A DNA stretch of 7,150 nucleotides from an uncultured Oscillospiraceae bacterium (GTDB taxonomy: Bacteria > Bacillota > Clostridia > Oscillospirales > Oscillospiraceae): positions 1 through 7,150 of the forward strand of contig CALWWS010000228.1 of NCBI GenBank assembly GCA_944385305.1, read 5' to 3'. Of this stretch, positions 1 to 5,609 are shown one piece after another. Below the pieces are notes generated by a model. The model saw only the letters and a list, made by a program, of their open reading frames with translations, did no database searches and was not told the DNA's origin. Within the stretch, counting starts at the first letter, position 1, and every line of letters begins with the position of its first letter. The position numbers were made by a program, and so were the translations under genes.

Positions 1-1532
1 CCCAGGGCCTCCCGCTGGGGCACCAGCACCTTGCGGTCGTAGCAGGAGAAGGCGTTGTCCACCAGGGCGCTGTCCGGCCTGCGGGTGAACAGGGAGACCA
101 CGGGAACAAGAATCAGCCCGGCGATCATACAGAAGGCGCCTGCGTTGATGGGGGACTGGAGCACCACGGGAAAGGCGGAATTGGCGAAGATGTTGGCCAG
201 CATCACCACCACGGAGAACAGGAAGCTGCACCAGCACCCGGCGCTGGTGGCCTTTTTCCAGTACAGCCCGTAGAGGAAGGGAGCCAGAAAAGCGCCGGCC
301 AGAGCGCCCCAGGAAACGCCCATCAGCTGGGCAATGAAGGTGACGTTGGAGTTGTACTGTACAATAGCCAGGATCACCGAGATGGCAATAAAAACCACGA
401 TGAGGCAGCGCATGAGGAATACCTGCTTTTTCTCGCTCATCTCGGGAATAAAATTGTCCTTTAAAAAGTCCAGCGTGAGGGTGGAGCTGGATGCCAGCAC
501 CAGGGAGGACAGGGTGGACATGGAGGCGGAGAGCACCAGAATGACCACGATGGCGATGAGAATGTCGGGCAGCCCGGAGAGCATGGTAGGGATAATGGAG
601 TCGTATCCGCCCGTAGCGATATCCACCTGGTCGGAGAACAGGCGGCCGAAGCCCCCCAGGAAGTAGCACCCGCCCGCCACAATGGCGGCAAAGATGGTGG
701 AGATGACCATGCCAGAGCCGATGGATTTCTCGCTCTTGATGGCGTAGAATTTCTGTACCATCTGGGGCAATCCCCAGGTGCCCAGGGAGGTGAGCAGCAC
801 CACGCCCAGCAGGTTGAGGGGATCGGGGCCGAAGAAGGAGGCAAACACCCCGGGGGTATCCGAGACGGCGGGGTCGCTGATCCGGGCCAGCCCGTCCAGG
901 GCCGCCATGAAGCCCCCCTGGCTCTTGAGCACCGCCACAATGACGGCGCAGATGCCGAAGATCATGATAATGCCCTGGATAAAATCGTTGATTGCGGTGG
1001 CCATGTAGCCCCCCGCGATGACGTACACCCCGGTGAGCACCGCCATGACAATGACACAGATGGAGTAGTCAATGTGGAAGGCCATGCCGAACAGACGGCT
1101 CAGACCGTTGTAGAGGGAGGCGGTGTAGGGGATGAGAAAAATAAAGGTGATGGCCGAGGCGGCAATTTTCAGGGACTTACTGCCGAAGCGTTTGCCAAAA
1201 AACTCGGGCATGGTGGCGCTGTCCAGGTGCTGGGACATGATGCGGGTGCGCCGCCCTAGCACCGCCCAGGCCAGCAGGGAGCCCAGCAGGGCGTTGCCGA
1301 TGCCCGCCCAGGTGGCGGCAATGCCGTACTTCCAGCCGAACTGTCCCGCGTAGCCCACAAAGACCACGGCGGAGAAGTAGGAGGTACCGTAGGCAAAGGC
1401 GGTGAGCCACGGGCCCACCGAGCGCCCGCCCAGCACAAATCCGCTTACATCCGTAGAGTTCTTGCGGCAATACAGGCCAATGCCCACCATGACCGCAAAG
1501 AAAATGAGAAGCAAAATGATTTTGATTGCCAT
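1..1532 (-). CDS. Sodium:solute symporter (SSS/SLC5 family), 3' end cut by window
   Basis: Membrane protein expected to couple Na+ entry to uptake of an organic solute. The reading frame is open from the ATG at 1532 to the left edge (510 codons, no stop), so only a short C-terminal tail is missing, since the family is usually about 480-550 residues. About 13 hydrophobic segments can be traced. Family hallmarks are the stretch around residues 170-191 (GVYVIAGGYMATAINDFIQG), WGLPQMVQKF at 253-262, and SASMSTLSSL at 335-344, whose S339/T340 match the Na2-site serine/threonine of PutP (S340/T341). The aspartate equivalent to PutP D55 appears to be tyrosine or serine in TSYFSAVVFVG (50-60), so I do not call it a proline carrier; the substrate is unknown. 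The start is supported by AGAGGAAG about 9 bases upstream. It has its own promoter, just after the aminotransferase terminator. Confidence 0.93.
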   Translation of the reverse strand, partial: MAIKIILLLIFFAVMVGIGLYCRKNSTDVSGFVLGGRSVGPWLTAFAYGTSYFSAVVFVGYAGQFGWKYGIAATWAGIGNALLGSLLAWAVLGRRTRIMSQHLDSATMPEFFGKRFGSKSLKIAASAITFIFLIPYTASLYNGLSRLFGMAFHIDYSICVIVMAVLTGVYVIAGGYMATAINDFIQGIIMIFGICAVIVAVLKSQGGFMAALDGLARISDPAVSDTPGVFASFFGPDPLNLLGVVLLTSLGTWGLPQMVQKFYAIKSEKSIGSGMVISTIFAAIVAGGCYFLGGFGRLFSDQVDIATGGYDSIIPTMLSGLPDILIAIVVILVLSASMSTLSSLVLASSSTLTLDFLKDNFIPEMSEKKQVFLMRCLIVVFIAISVILAIVQYNSNVTFIAQLMGVSWGALAGAFLAPFLYGLYWKKATSAGCWCSFLFSVVVMLANIFANSAFPVVLQSPINAGAFCMIAGLILVPVVSLFTRRPDSALVDNAFSCYDRKVLVPQREAL

Positions 1533-1560
1533 ACCGGATACTTCCTCTCACACACGTTGG

Positions 1561-1605
1561 TTTATTGCTTTGCTCTGTTGAAGTTTAACGCATAAAAGCA
1601 ATAAA
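1561..1605. repeat. 11-bp perfect inverted repeat over the SSS promoter
   Basis: TTTATTGCTTT at 1561-1571 is the exact reverse complement of AAAGCAATAAA at 1595-1605. One arm lies between the -35 and -10 boxes of the symporter promoter; the other lies just downstream of the predicted start point. Only one arm would be transcribed, so it is better explained as a DNA operator than as an RNA hairpin. The arm centres are 34 bp apart, roughly three helical turns. The binding protein is unknown. Confidence 0.5.
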
Positions 1606-1610
1606 GTCAA
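1582..1610 (-). promoter_or_regulatory. Sigma-A-type promoter of the SSS symporter gene
   Basis: On the minus strand TTGACT (1610-1605) and TAAACT (1587-1582) are separated by exactly 17 bases. Transcription would begin near 1575, about 43 bases before the ATG at 1532. It lies immediately after the T-tract of the aminotransferase terminator, so the symporter is probably transcribed on its own rather than by read-through. Confidence 0.7.
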
Positions 1611-1614
1611 GAGG

Positions 1615-1654
1615 AAATTAAAAAAGGCCGCCTGCGCATTGGGCGCAGGCGGCC
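1615..1654 (-). terminator. Rho-independent terminator of the aminotransferase gene
   Basis: A perfect 12-bp GC-rich stem (GGCCGCCTGCGC at 1626-1637 pairs with 1643-1654) with a 5-base loop begins 16 bases after the aminotransferase stop codon. On the minus strand the stem is followed by TTTTTAATTT (1625-1616). The plus-strand side has no T-run, so it acts only for minus-strand transcripts. Confidence 0.92.
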
Positions 1655-1670
1655 TGAGGGGCAAGGGACT

Positions 1671-2852
1671 TTATTTGTAGGAGTCGGCCAGGGCCTGGAA
1701 GCGGGGCAGGGCCCGCTCAATCATCTCAGTCTGGACGCAGTAGGCGATGCGCACATGGCCGGGGGCGCCGAAGCCGGAGCCGGGCACCAGCAGCAGGTCG
1801 AACTGCTTGGCCCGCTCGCTGAAGGCCAGATCGTCGGCCTCCAGGCTGCGGGGGAAGAGGTAGAAGGCGCCGCCCGGCTGGGCCACATGGTAGCCCATCT
1901 CCCGCAGAGCGCCGGTGAGCAGGGCGCAGTTGCGCTCATACACCGCCAGATCGGCGGTGAGATCGCAGCACAGGGAGGTGACCTGCTGGAACAGACTGGG
2001 GGCGTTTACATACCCCAGGGCGCGCCCCGCCCCGGCCACCGCGGCGTACACCTGTCCCGCGTCGGTCACCTGGCCGGGCACCAGTACATACCCAAGCCGC
2101 TCCCCGGGCAGGGAGAGGGACTTGGAGAAGGAGTAGCACACAATAGTGTCCCGGTAGAGGTGGGGAATCCAGGGCACGGTGACCCCGGAGAAGGCGATCT
2201 CCCGGTAGGGCTCGTCGGAGATGAGATAGATGGGGTGACCATACTCCCCGCTCTTTTGGGTGAGCAGGGCGGCCAGCCTCTCCAGGGTGGCCTGGCTGTA
2301 CACCACACCGGAGGGATTGTTGGGGCTGTTCACCACCACGCCCTTGGTGTGAGGGGTAATGGCCTTCTCCAGGGCGTCAAAGTCGATCTGGAAGTGTTCG
2401 ATCTCCGGGGGGACCACCACCATCTGGGCCCCGGCGCTGCGGATAAACACCCCGTACTCCGGGAAGTAGGGGGCCAGTACCACAAACTCGTCCCCCGGGC
2501 AGGTCAGACCGCGGAACACGCAGCACAGGGCGGCGGCGGCCCCCACGGTGAGGTAGAGCTGGTCGGCAGTGTAATCGCCGCCGAAGCGGCGGTTGAGAGA
2601 CTGGGCAAAGCGCTCCCGGGCCTGGGCGTCTCCCTGAGCACTGGTATAGCAGTGGATGAGATCGGGCTGCTCCGTCAGAATCTTGACGGCAGTCTGGTTC
2701 ACCTGGGGAGGCGCGGGGACGCTGGGGTTGCCCAGGGAGAAGTCAAAGACCTGGTCGGCCCCCACCACCGCGGCCCGCTGCTTGCCGTATTCAAACAACT
2801 CCCGAATGACCGAGCGGGCGGTGCCCAGCTCCAGCATCTGTTGAGAAACCAT
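1671..2852 (-). CDS. PLP-dependent class I/II aminotransferase (aspartate aminotransferase-like)
   Basis: A cytosolic fold-type I transaminase of 393 residues, the usual length for the family. Visible signatures are the PLP-pocket NSPNNPSG (175-182), SDEPY with D213 that pairs with the pyridine nitrogen, SFSKSLSLPGERLGY with the Schiff-base lysine K244 and phosphate-contacting R252, and R368 in VRIAYC near the C-terminus for the substrate carboxylate. The KSLSLPGER form is, from memory, typical of a clostridial group of about 395 residues usually annotated as aspartate or general aminotransferase; the amino donor cannot be read from sequence. The ATG at 2852 (MVSQQMLELG) is chosen because TTTGGAGGG lies about 8 bases upstream. 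The frame stays open upstream through antisense of the M20 gene, but that part is not coding. It is divergent from the M20 hydrolase with mirrored promoters, hinting at co-regulation. Confidence 0.95.
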   Translation of the reverse strand: MVSQQMLELGTARSVIRELFEYGKQRAAVVGADQVFDFSLGNPSVPAPPQVNQTAVKILTEQPDLIHCYTSAQGDAQARERFAQSLNRRFGGDYTADQLYLTVGAAAALCCVFRGLTCPGDEFVVLAPYFPEYGVFIRSAGAQMVVVPPEIEHFQIDFDALEKAITPHTKGVVVNSPNNPSGVVYSQATLERLAALLTQKSGEYGHPIYLISDEPYREIAFSGVTVPWIPHLYRDTIVCYSFSKSLSLPGERLGYVLVPGQVTDAGQVYAAVAGAGRALGYVNAPSLFQQVTSLCCDLTADLAVYERNCALLTGALREMGYHVAQPGGAFYLFPRSLEADDLAFSERAKQFDLLLVPGSGFGAPGHVRIAYCVQTEMIERALPRFQALADSYK

Positions 2853-2883
2853 GCAGAAACCCTCCAAAATGTTGATTGCAGCC

Positions 2884-2912
2884 ATTATAGCACGGGGCTT
2901 TCCTGGTGTAAA
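2884..2912 (-). promoter_or_regulatory. Extended -10 promoter of the aminotransferase gene
   Basis: On the minus strand TTTACA (2912-2907), a 17-base spacer and TGCTATAAT (2892-2884) give a near-consensus sigma-A promoter with an extended -10. Transcription should begin near 2877, leaving a leader of about 25 bases before the ATG at 2852. The -10 lies inside the left arm of the 16-bp inverted repeat. Confidence 0.8.
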
Positions 2913-2928
2913 GCGTTGAAACGGGGGG

Positions 2929-2957
2929 TGGAAAGGGGGCGGGGGACGTGCTATAAT
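2929..2957 (+). promoter_or_regulatory. Extended -10 promoter of the M20 amidohydrolase gene
   Basis: TGGAAA (2929-2934), a 17-base spacer and TATAAT (2952-2957) preceded by TGC. The weak -35 is offset by the perfect extended -10. The predicted start near 2964 leaves about 27 bases before the ATG. It is the mirror image of the aminotransferase promoter, but with a poorer -35 (TGGAAA against TTTACA), so it is probably the weaker of the pair. Confidence 0.75.
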
Positions 2958-2990
2958 GGCTGGCAGCTGATTTCGGGGAGGAGAGAGTGT

Positions 2991-4109
2991 ATGCGACAGG
3001 AGACCGGCCGCCTGGCGATGGAGCTGCGCCATCAGCTCCACGCCTACCCGGAGCTGTCCGGGAGCGAGGGAGAGACAAAAAGGCAGCTGATGGAATTTCT
3101 CCGCGCCCACACCAGCCTGGAGCTGGTGGATCGGGGTGCGTGGTTTTACGCGGTGTACCGGGCGGGGCGGGGTACTCCCATCGCCTTCCGGGCGGATTTC
3201 GACGCCCTGCCCATTCAGGAGCGGAGCGAGCTGGCCTACCGCTCTCAAAATCCCGGGGTATCCCACGCCTGCGGCCACGACGGACACAGCGCCGCCCTGG
3301 CCGCCCTGGCTCTGGAGCTGGACGAGCGGGGGGCGGAGCGGGATGTATACCTCATCTTCCAGCATGCCGAGGAAACCGGGGCGGGGGGCGAGGTGTGCGC
3401 CGGGCTGCTGGAGGAGATGGGGATTGAGGAGGTGTATGCCTTTCACAGCATCTCCGGGTATCCGGCGGGGGCGGTGTGCCTGCGCCCGGGCACCATGAAC
3501 TGTGCCTCCAAAGGATTGATTCTCCGTCTGGAGGGGACGCCCGCCCACGCCAGCACCCCGGAGCTGGGGCGCAATCCCGCCCTGGCGGCTGCCCACCTTG
3601 TGGATGGACTGGAGGCCCTTACCCGGCCGGAAGACCACCGGGGACTTGTCATGTGCACCGTTGTGCATATCGCGGTGGGGGAGCCCGCCTTCGGCATCTC
3701 CGCCCACCGGGGGGAGGTGCGCCTCACCCTGCGGGCGGAGCACCAGCAGGAGCTGGAGCGGCTGGAGGAAGAGGTGACCGCTCTGGCAGCTCGGGAGGCG
3801 GCGCAGTGCGGCCTGACTTTGAGCATGGATTCTCAGGACGTCTTTCCCGCAACGGTAAACCACCCTGCAGCGGTGGAGAAGGTGGAGCGGGCGGCCGCCG
3901 CGCTGGGCATGTCTGTGGTACGGATGGAGCACCCCATGCGGGCCTCGGAGGACTTCGGGCACTATCTCCGCCGCGCCCCCGGCGCCCTCTTTTTGCTGGG
4001 CAACGGGGAGGGATATCCTCCCCTCCATGCCGACCAGTTTGACTTTTTGGACAGCCACATCCCGGCGGCCTGTGAGCTCTTTTCCCAACTTGTGGGATTA
4101 ACCTTGTGA
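2991..4109 (+). CDS. M20D-family amidohydrolase / N-acyl-amino acid deacylase
   Basis: A soluble di-metal hydrolase of 372 residues, the normal length, expected to remove acyl groups from N-acylated amino acids or related amides. Visible motifs are RHQLHAYPELSGSE (13-26), FRADFDALPIQE (66-77), HACGHDGH (92-99) with metal ligands C94 and H96, FQHAEETGAGG (123-133) with E127/E128, H152, the lid/dimer domain with EGTPAHASTP (181-190, H186), SEDFGHYL (319-326), and PPLHADQF with ligand H346. FQHAEE replaces the commoner FQPAEE. The family includes aminoacylases, IAA-amino acid hydrolases and N-acetyldiaminopimelate deacetylase; the length and the neighbouring aminotransferase would fit an acetyl-diaminopimelate step, but the sequence does not prove it. 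The ATG at 2991 follows GGGGAGGAGAG. Open frame upstream of it is only antisense of the aminotransferase. Confidence 0.93.
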   Translation: MRQETGRLAMELRHQLHAYPELSGSEGETKRQLMEFLRAHTSLELVDRGAWFYAVYRAGRGTPIAFRADFDALPIQERSELAYRSQNPGVSHACGHDGHSAALAALALELDERGAERDVYLIFQHAEETGAGGEVCAGLLEEMGIEEVYAFHSISGYPAGAVCLRPGTMNCASKGLILRLEGTPAHASTPELGRNPALAAAHLVDGLEALTRPEDHRGLVMCTVVHIAVGEPAFGISAHRGEVRLTLRAEHQQELERLEEEVTALAAREAAQCGLTLSMDSQDVFPATVNHPAAVEKVERAAAALGMSVVRMEHPMRASEDFGHYLRRAPGALFLLGNGEGYPPLHADQFDFLDSHIPAACELFSQLVGLTL

Positions 4110-4127
4110 AAATACACAGGAAATTGG

Positions 4128-4151
4128 GGGAAGGTTGCTGTATAACCTCCC
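4128..4151 (+). terminator. Possible weak hairpin after the M20 gene
   Basis: GGGAAGGTT (4128-4136) can pair with AACCTCCC (4144-4151) with one bulged A and a 7-base loop, 18 bases after the amidohydrolase stop. It is followed by ATTATT rather than a true T-run, so it is at best a weak terminator. It also sits just upstream of the plus-strand promoter-like sequence at 4156 and could be part of that instead. Confidence 0.3.
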
Positions 4152-4155
4152 ATTA

Positions 4156-4184
4156 TTGACAAAAAGAGCGAAATCTGTTACTCT
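4156..4184 (+). promoter_or_regulatory. Orphan promoter-like sequence pointing into the AEC gene's 3' end
   Basis: A perfect TTGACA (4156-4161), a 17-base spacer and TGTTACTCT (4176-4184, a TGn extended -10 with a 3/6 hexamer). The start would be near 4191. The only open frame behind it (ATG at 4187) has no ribosome site and is an antisense shadow of the AEC gene. A 9-bp stem (4199-4207 with 4238-4246) would lie at the very 5' end of such a transcript. It may drive an antisense or small RNA, or be a leftover from a rearrangement. Confidence 0.4.
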
Positions 4185-4198
4185 AAATGAGGACAGAG

Positions 4199-4246
4199 AA
4201 GCCGCAGCAGGGGACACAGCCGCCGTCCAGCCGGAATCTGCGGCTT
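4199..4246 (-). terminator. Large inverted repeat just past the AEC stop codon
   Basis: AAGCCGCAG (4199-4207) and CTGCGGCTT (4238-4246) are exact reverse complements with a 30-base GC-rich loop that can fold further. It begins 7 bases after the AEC stop codon, where a terminator would sit, but the minus-strand sequence after the stem is CTCTGTCC, not a T-run. The call as a terminator is therefore tentative; a 3'-end stabilising hairpin is equally possible. Confidence 0.35.
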
Positions 4247-4252
4247 GCCCGG

Positions 4253-5191
4253 CTAGAAGACGCGATCCAGCACCGCCGCCCACAGGGGGATGGTGGCCAC
4301 CGACAGCAGGGTGGAGAGCAGGATGGCGCTGGAGGCCTCCAGCCTGGCCTCGGGATTTGGATTGAATTGGATGGTGTAGGTTGCCAGCATTCCCGCACAG
4401 GGGAGTGCGGCGTAAAGCACCACCACTTTTTTAATCATGGGGTCAATGGGCAGCAGCCACAGCACCGCCAGCGTGACCGCAGGGGCCAACAGATCCCGCA
4501 GAAGAGGCAGGCGCAGGTATTTGGGACGCACCAGGCTGCGCAGATTGTATTTTCCAATGGTAATCCCGCACAGCACCATTCCCATGGGGGAGCAGACATC
4601 GGACAGCCCGTCCACCACATTGGTGAGCACCCCGGGCAGCCGCAGGCCGGTAAAGTAGAGAATCAGCCCCACCACCACCCCGGCCAGAGGGGGATTGAGC
4701 CACTGTTTGAGCACCTCCCGGCGGGAGCGCCGGCGGGATCCCGTCCCGGCGGGGGAGAGCAGGGGGCCCACCAGGCTGTAGTAGAGCACCCGGATGGGTG
4801 CGGTAAAGATCACAAAGTAAAAAAGACCTTCCTGTCCGTAAAGGGCGTCCACCATGGGAAGCCCCATAAAGGTGAAATTGGACAGGTAGATGCCAAAGCG
4901 ATCCACCCGGGCCACGTCGGTTTTCCCCAGCCCCAGGTAGAACAGATGCCCCACTCCCAGCAGCAGAGCGCACACCAGGATGGCCAGTCCCAGCAGCAGC
5001 GGGAAGTTGGCCAGCTCATCAGGGGAGTAGGGCAGGGAGAGGGAGTGGATAATCATGCAGGGCAGGGCGAAATTGACGATAAAGCCGCTGAGCGATTTGT
5101 CAAAACCCTCCCCGATGACCTTCAGCTTGCGGGCAAAGACGCCGATGGCGATGTAGATAACAATCTGTATGGAGAGCTGAAGTGCCGTCAT
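4253..5191 (-). CDS. AEC (auxin efflux carrier) family transporter
   Basis: An integral membrane carrier of 312 residues, normal for bacterial AEC proteins, with about ten hydrophobic segments in two halves linked by the basic stretch SRRRSRRE (152-159). Family features are NFALPCMII (40-48) in the first half, SNFTFMGLPMVDALYG (104-119), WLNPPLAGVVVGLI (164-177), SPMGMVLCGITIG (201-213), ALPCAGMLATYTIQFN (262-277) and the C-terminal SSAILLSTLLSVATIPLW (287-304). Known bacterial members move organic anions such as malate or malonate; the substrate here cannot be read. The ATG at 5191 is supported by AAGGACAGGTGA about 8 bases upstream. It converges on the M20 gene and diverges from the dehydrogenase-cupin operon, sharing a 418-bp regulatory region with it, so it may carry that pathway's substrate or product. 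Confidence 0.93.
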   Translation of the reverse strand: MTALQLSIQIVIYIAIGVFARKLKVIGEGFDKSLSGFIVNFALPCMIIHSLSLPYSPDELANFPLLLGLAILVCALLLGVGHLFYLGLGKTDVARVDRFGIYLSNFTFMGLPMVDALYGQEGLFYFVIFTAPIRVLYYSLVGPLLSPAGTGSRRRSRREVLKQWLNPPLAGVVVGLILYFTGLRLPGVLTNVVDGLSDVCSPMGMVLCGITIGKYNLRSLVRPKYLRLPLLRDLLAPAVTLAVLWLLPIDPMIKKVVVLYAALPCAGMLATYTIQFNPNPEARLEASSAILLSTLLSVATIPLWAAVLDRVF

Positions 5192-5233
5192 GACTGCTCA
5201 CCTGTCCTTTCCCTGTTTGTGGATCTCCATTCC

Positions 5234-5262
5234 AGTTTACAACATGGGAGGTGGGAGCGCAA
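5234..5262 (-). promoter_or_regulatory. Sigma-A-type promoter of the AEC carrier gene
   Basis: On the minus strand TTGCGC (5262-5257), a 17-base spacer and TAAACT (5239-5234). The -10 hexamer is identical to that of the symporter gene. The start would be near 5227, giving a leader of about 35 bases. The inverted repeat at 5283-5300 begins about 20 bp upstream of the -35, a place suited to an activator. Confidence 0.5.
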
Positions 5263-5282
5263 GAGATGGCCGTCAATTAAAA

Positions 5283-5300
5283 GTGTGCCACCTGGCACAC
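5283..5300. repeat. 18-bp palindromic operator-like site
   Basis: GTGTGCCACCTGGCACAC is a perfect 8-bp inverted repeat with a 2-base centre, typical of a site for a dimeric regulator. A further half-site, TGTGCCA, lies at 5340-5346. It is about 230 bp upstream of the predicted sigma-54 start point (near 5515) and about 60 bp upstream of the AEC start point. Confidence 0.6.
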
Positions 5301-5309
5301 AGTGGCGCG

Positions 5310-5346
5310 TGTGACACGGTGACACACTGTGTGACAGCTTGTGCCA
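5310..5346. repeat. GTGACA direct repeats and TGTGCCA half-site
   Basis: GTGACA occurs three times on the plus strand (5311-5316, 5319-5324, 5331-5336), interleaved with the CACAC-T-GTGTG near-palindrome at 5323-5333, and followed by TGTGCCA at 5340-5346. Together with the palindrome at 5283 this makes a dense cluster within 64 bases, best explained as binding sites for one or two regulators. Confidence 0.5.
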
Positions 5347-5488
5347 GAAAGTACCCGCTGGAACAGGGTGGAATTTTCCCGAGACTTTTATCCCAGAGAA
5401 ATGGAATAAATTTTTGAGCATTGCCGGGCCTTGCAAAATCAGGGCTTGCGAAAAAATGGCCAATGGTATGGCGGACAAAACACAAAGT

Positions 5489-5504
5489 TGGCATACAAAT
5501 TGCA
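5489..5504 (+). promoter_or_regulatory. Sigma-54 (-24/-12) promoter of the dehydrogenase-cupin operon
   Basis: TGGCATACAAATTGCA matches the sigma-54 consensus TGGCAYRNNNNTTGCW at every defined position, with the invariant GG and GC dinucleotides 10 bases apart. Transcription would begin near 5515, leaving a leader of about 95 bases before the dehydrogenase ATG at 5610. No good sigma-A promoter is evident; TACAAT at 5572-5577 lacks a -35. A sigma-54 promoter requires an ATP-driven enhancer-binding activator, whose gene is not in this window. Confidence 0.75.
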
Positions 5505-5527
5505 TAAAAGTTCATAGAGCTTCAATC

Positions 5528-5548
5528 GACGGGCGGTGCACCCCCGTC
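5528..5548 (+). other. Hairpin in the operon's 5' leader
   Basis: GACGGG (5528-5533) pairs with CCCGTC (5543-5548), with a small GGTGCACC self-complementary element between them. It would sit about 13 bases from the predicted sigma-54 start point. No T-run follows, so it is unlikely to terminate; protection of the mRNA 5' end is one possibility. Confidence 0.4.
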
Positions 5549-5609
5549 CTTTGGGCCTTACGCATGAGGCATACAATAAAACCATCGGAGTTGAAAGGAG
5601 CAAACAATT

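Larger units (their letters stand above)
2879..2962. repeat. 16-bp perfect inverted repeat carrying both divergent -10 boxes
   Basis: CAGCCATTATAGCACG (2879-2894) is the exact reverse complement of CGTGCTATAATGGCTG (2947-2962), with 52 bases between the arms. Each arm contains a complete TGCTATAAT extended -10, one for each divergent gene, and identity extends several bases past the -10 on the downstream side. This suggests a common protein binding both promoters, or a duplicated-inverted promoter. Both predicted start points lie at or beyond the outer ends of the arms, so no transcript contains both arms. Confidence 0.85.
5192..5609. other. Divergent intergenic regulatory region, non-coding
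   Basis: 418 bases between the AEC carrier and the dehydrogenase gene. From left to right it holds the AEC promoter, a cluster of inverted and direct repeats (5283-5346), a mixed stretch (5347-5480), a sigma-54 promoter (5489-5504) and a 95-base leader with a hairpin. The stretch 5347-5480 has A/T-rich tracts and two imperfect copies of GGGC(C)TTGC(A/G)AAA at 5426-5438 and 5442-5454, but no clear site. Open frames across the region lack ribosome sites, have no recognisable protein pattern and overlap the sites above, so I treat it as non-coding. Confidence 0.75.

Noticed and set aside
2916..2921. TTGAAA as the -35 of the M20 gene
   Set aside because: It is 30 bases from the TATAAT, far beyond a working spacer; TGGAAA at 17 bases is the usable element.
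1671..4088. A single 805-codon minus-strand frame joining the aminotransferase to a long N-terminal extension
   Set aside because: The extension is antisense to the M20 gene, is low-complexity and rich in Gly, Pro, His and Gln, and crosses the promoter region. A strong ribosome site and the normal family length place the real start at 2852.
1755..4109. A 784-codon plus-strand frame ending with the M20 protein
   Set aside because: Its first 412 codons are antisense to the aminotransferase and the intergenic promoters. All M20 motifs lie after the ATG at 2991, which has its own ribosome site. GC-rich codon bias keeps the opposite frame open.
4161..4184. AGAG...CTCT with a TTTTT run as the AEC terminator on the minus strand
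   Set aside because: The stem is only 4 bp with a 12-base loop, too weak, and the same bases are better explained as a plus-strand promoter.
4187..5314. A 375-codon plus-strand frame opposite the AEC gene
   Set aside because: Rich in His, Gln and Gly with no domain pattern and no ribosome site; the minus-strand frame encodes a clear membrane carrier.
5572..5577. TACAAT as a sigma-A -10 for the dehydrogenase gene
   Set aside because: No -35-like hexamer at 16-18 bases upstream and no TGn extension, while a far better sigma-54 site lies upstream.
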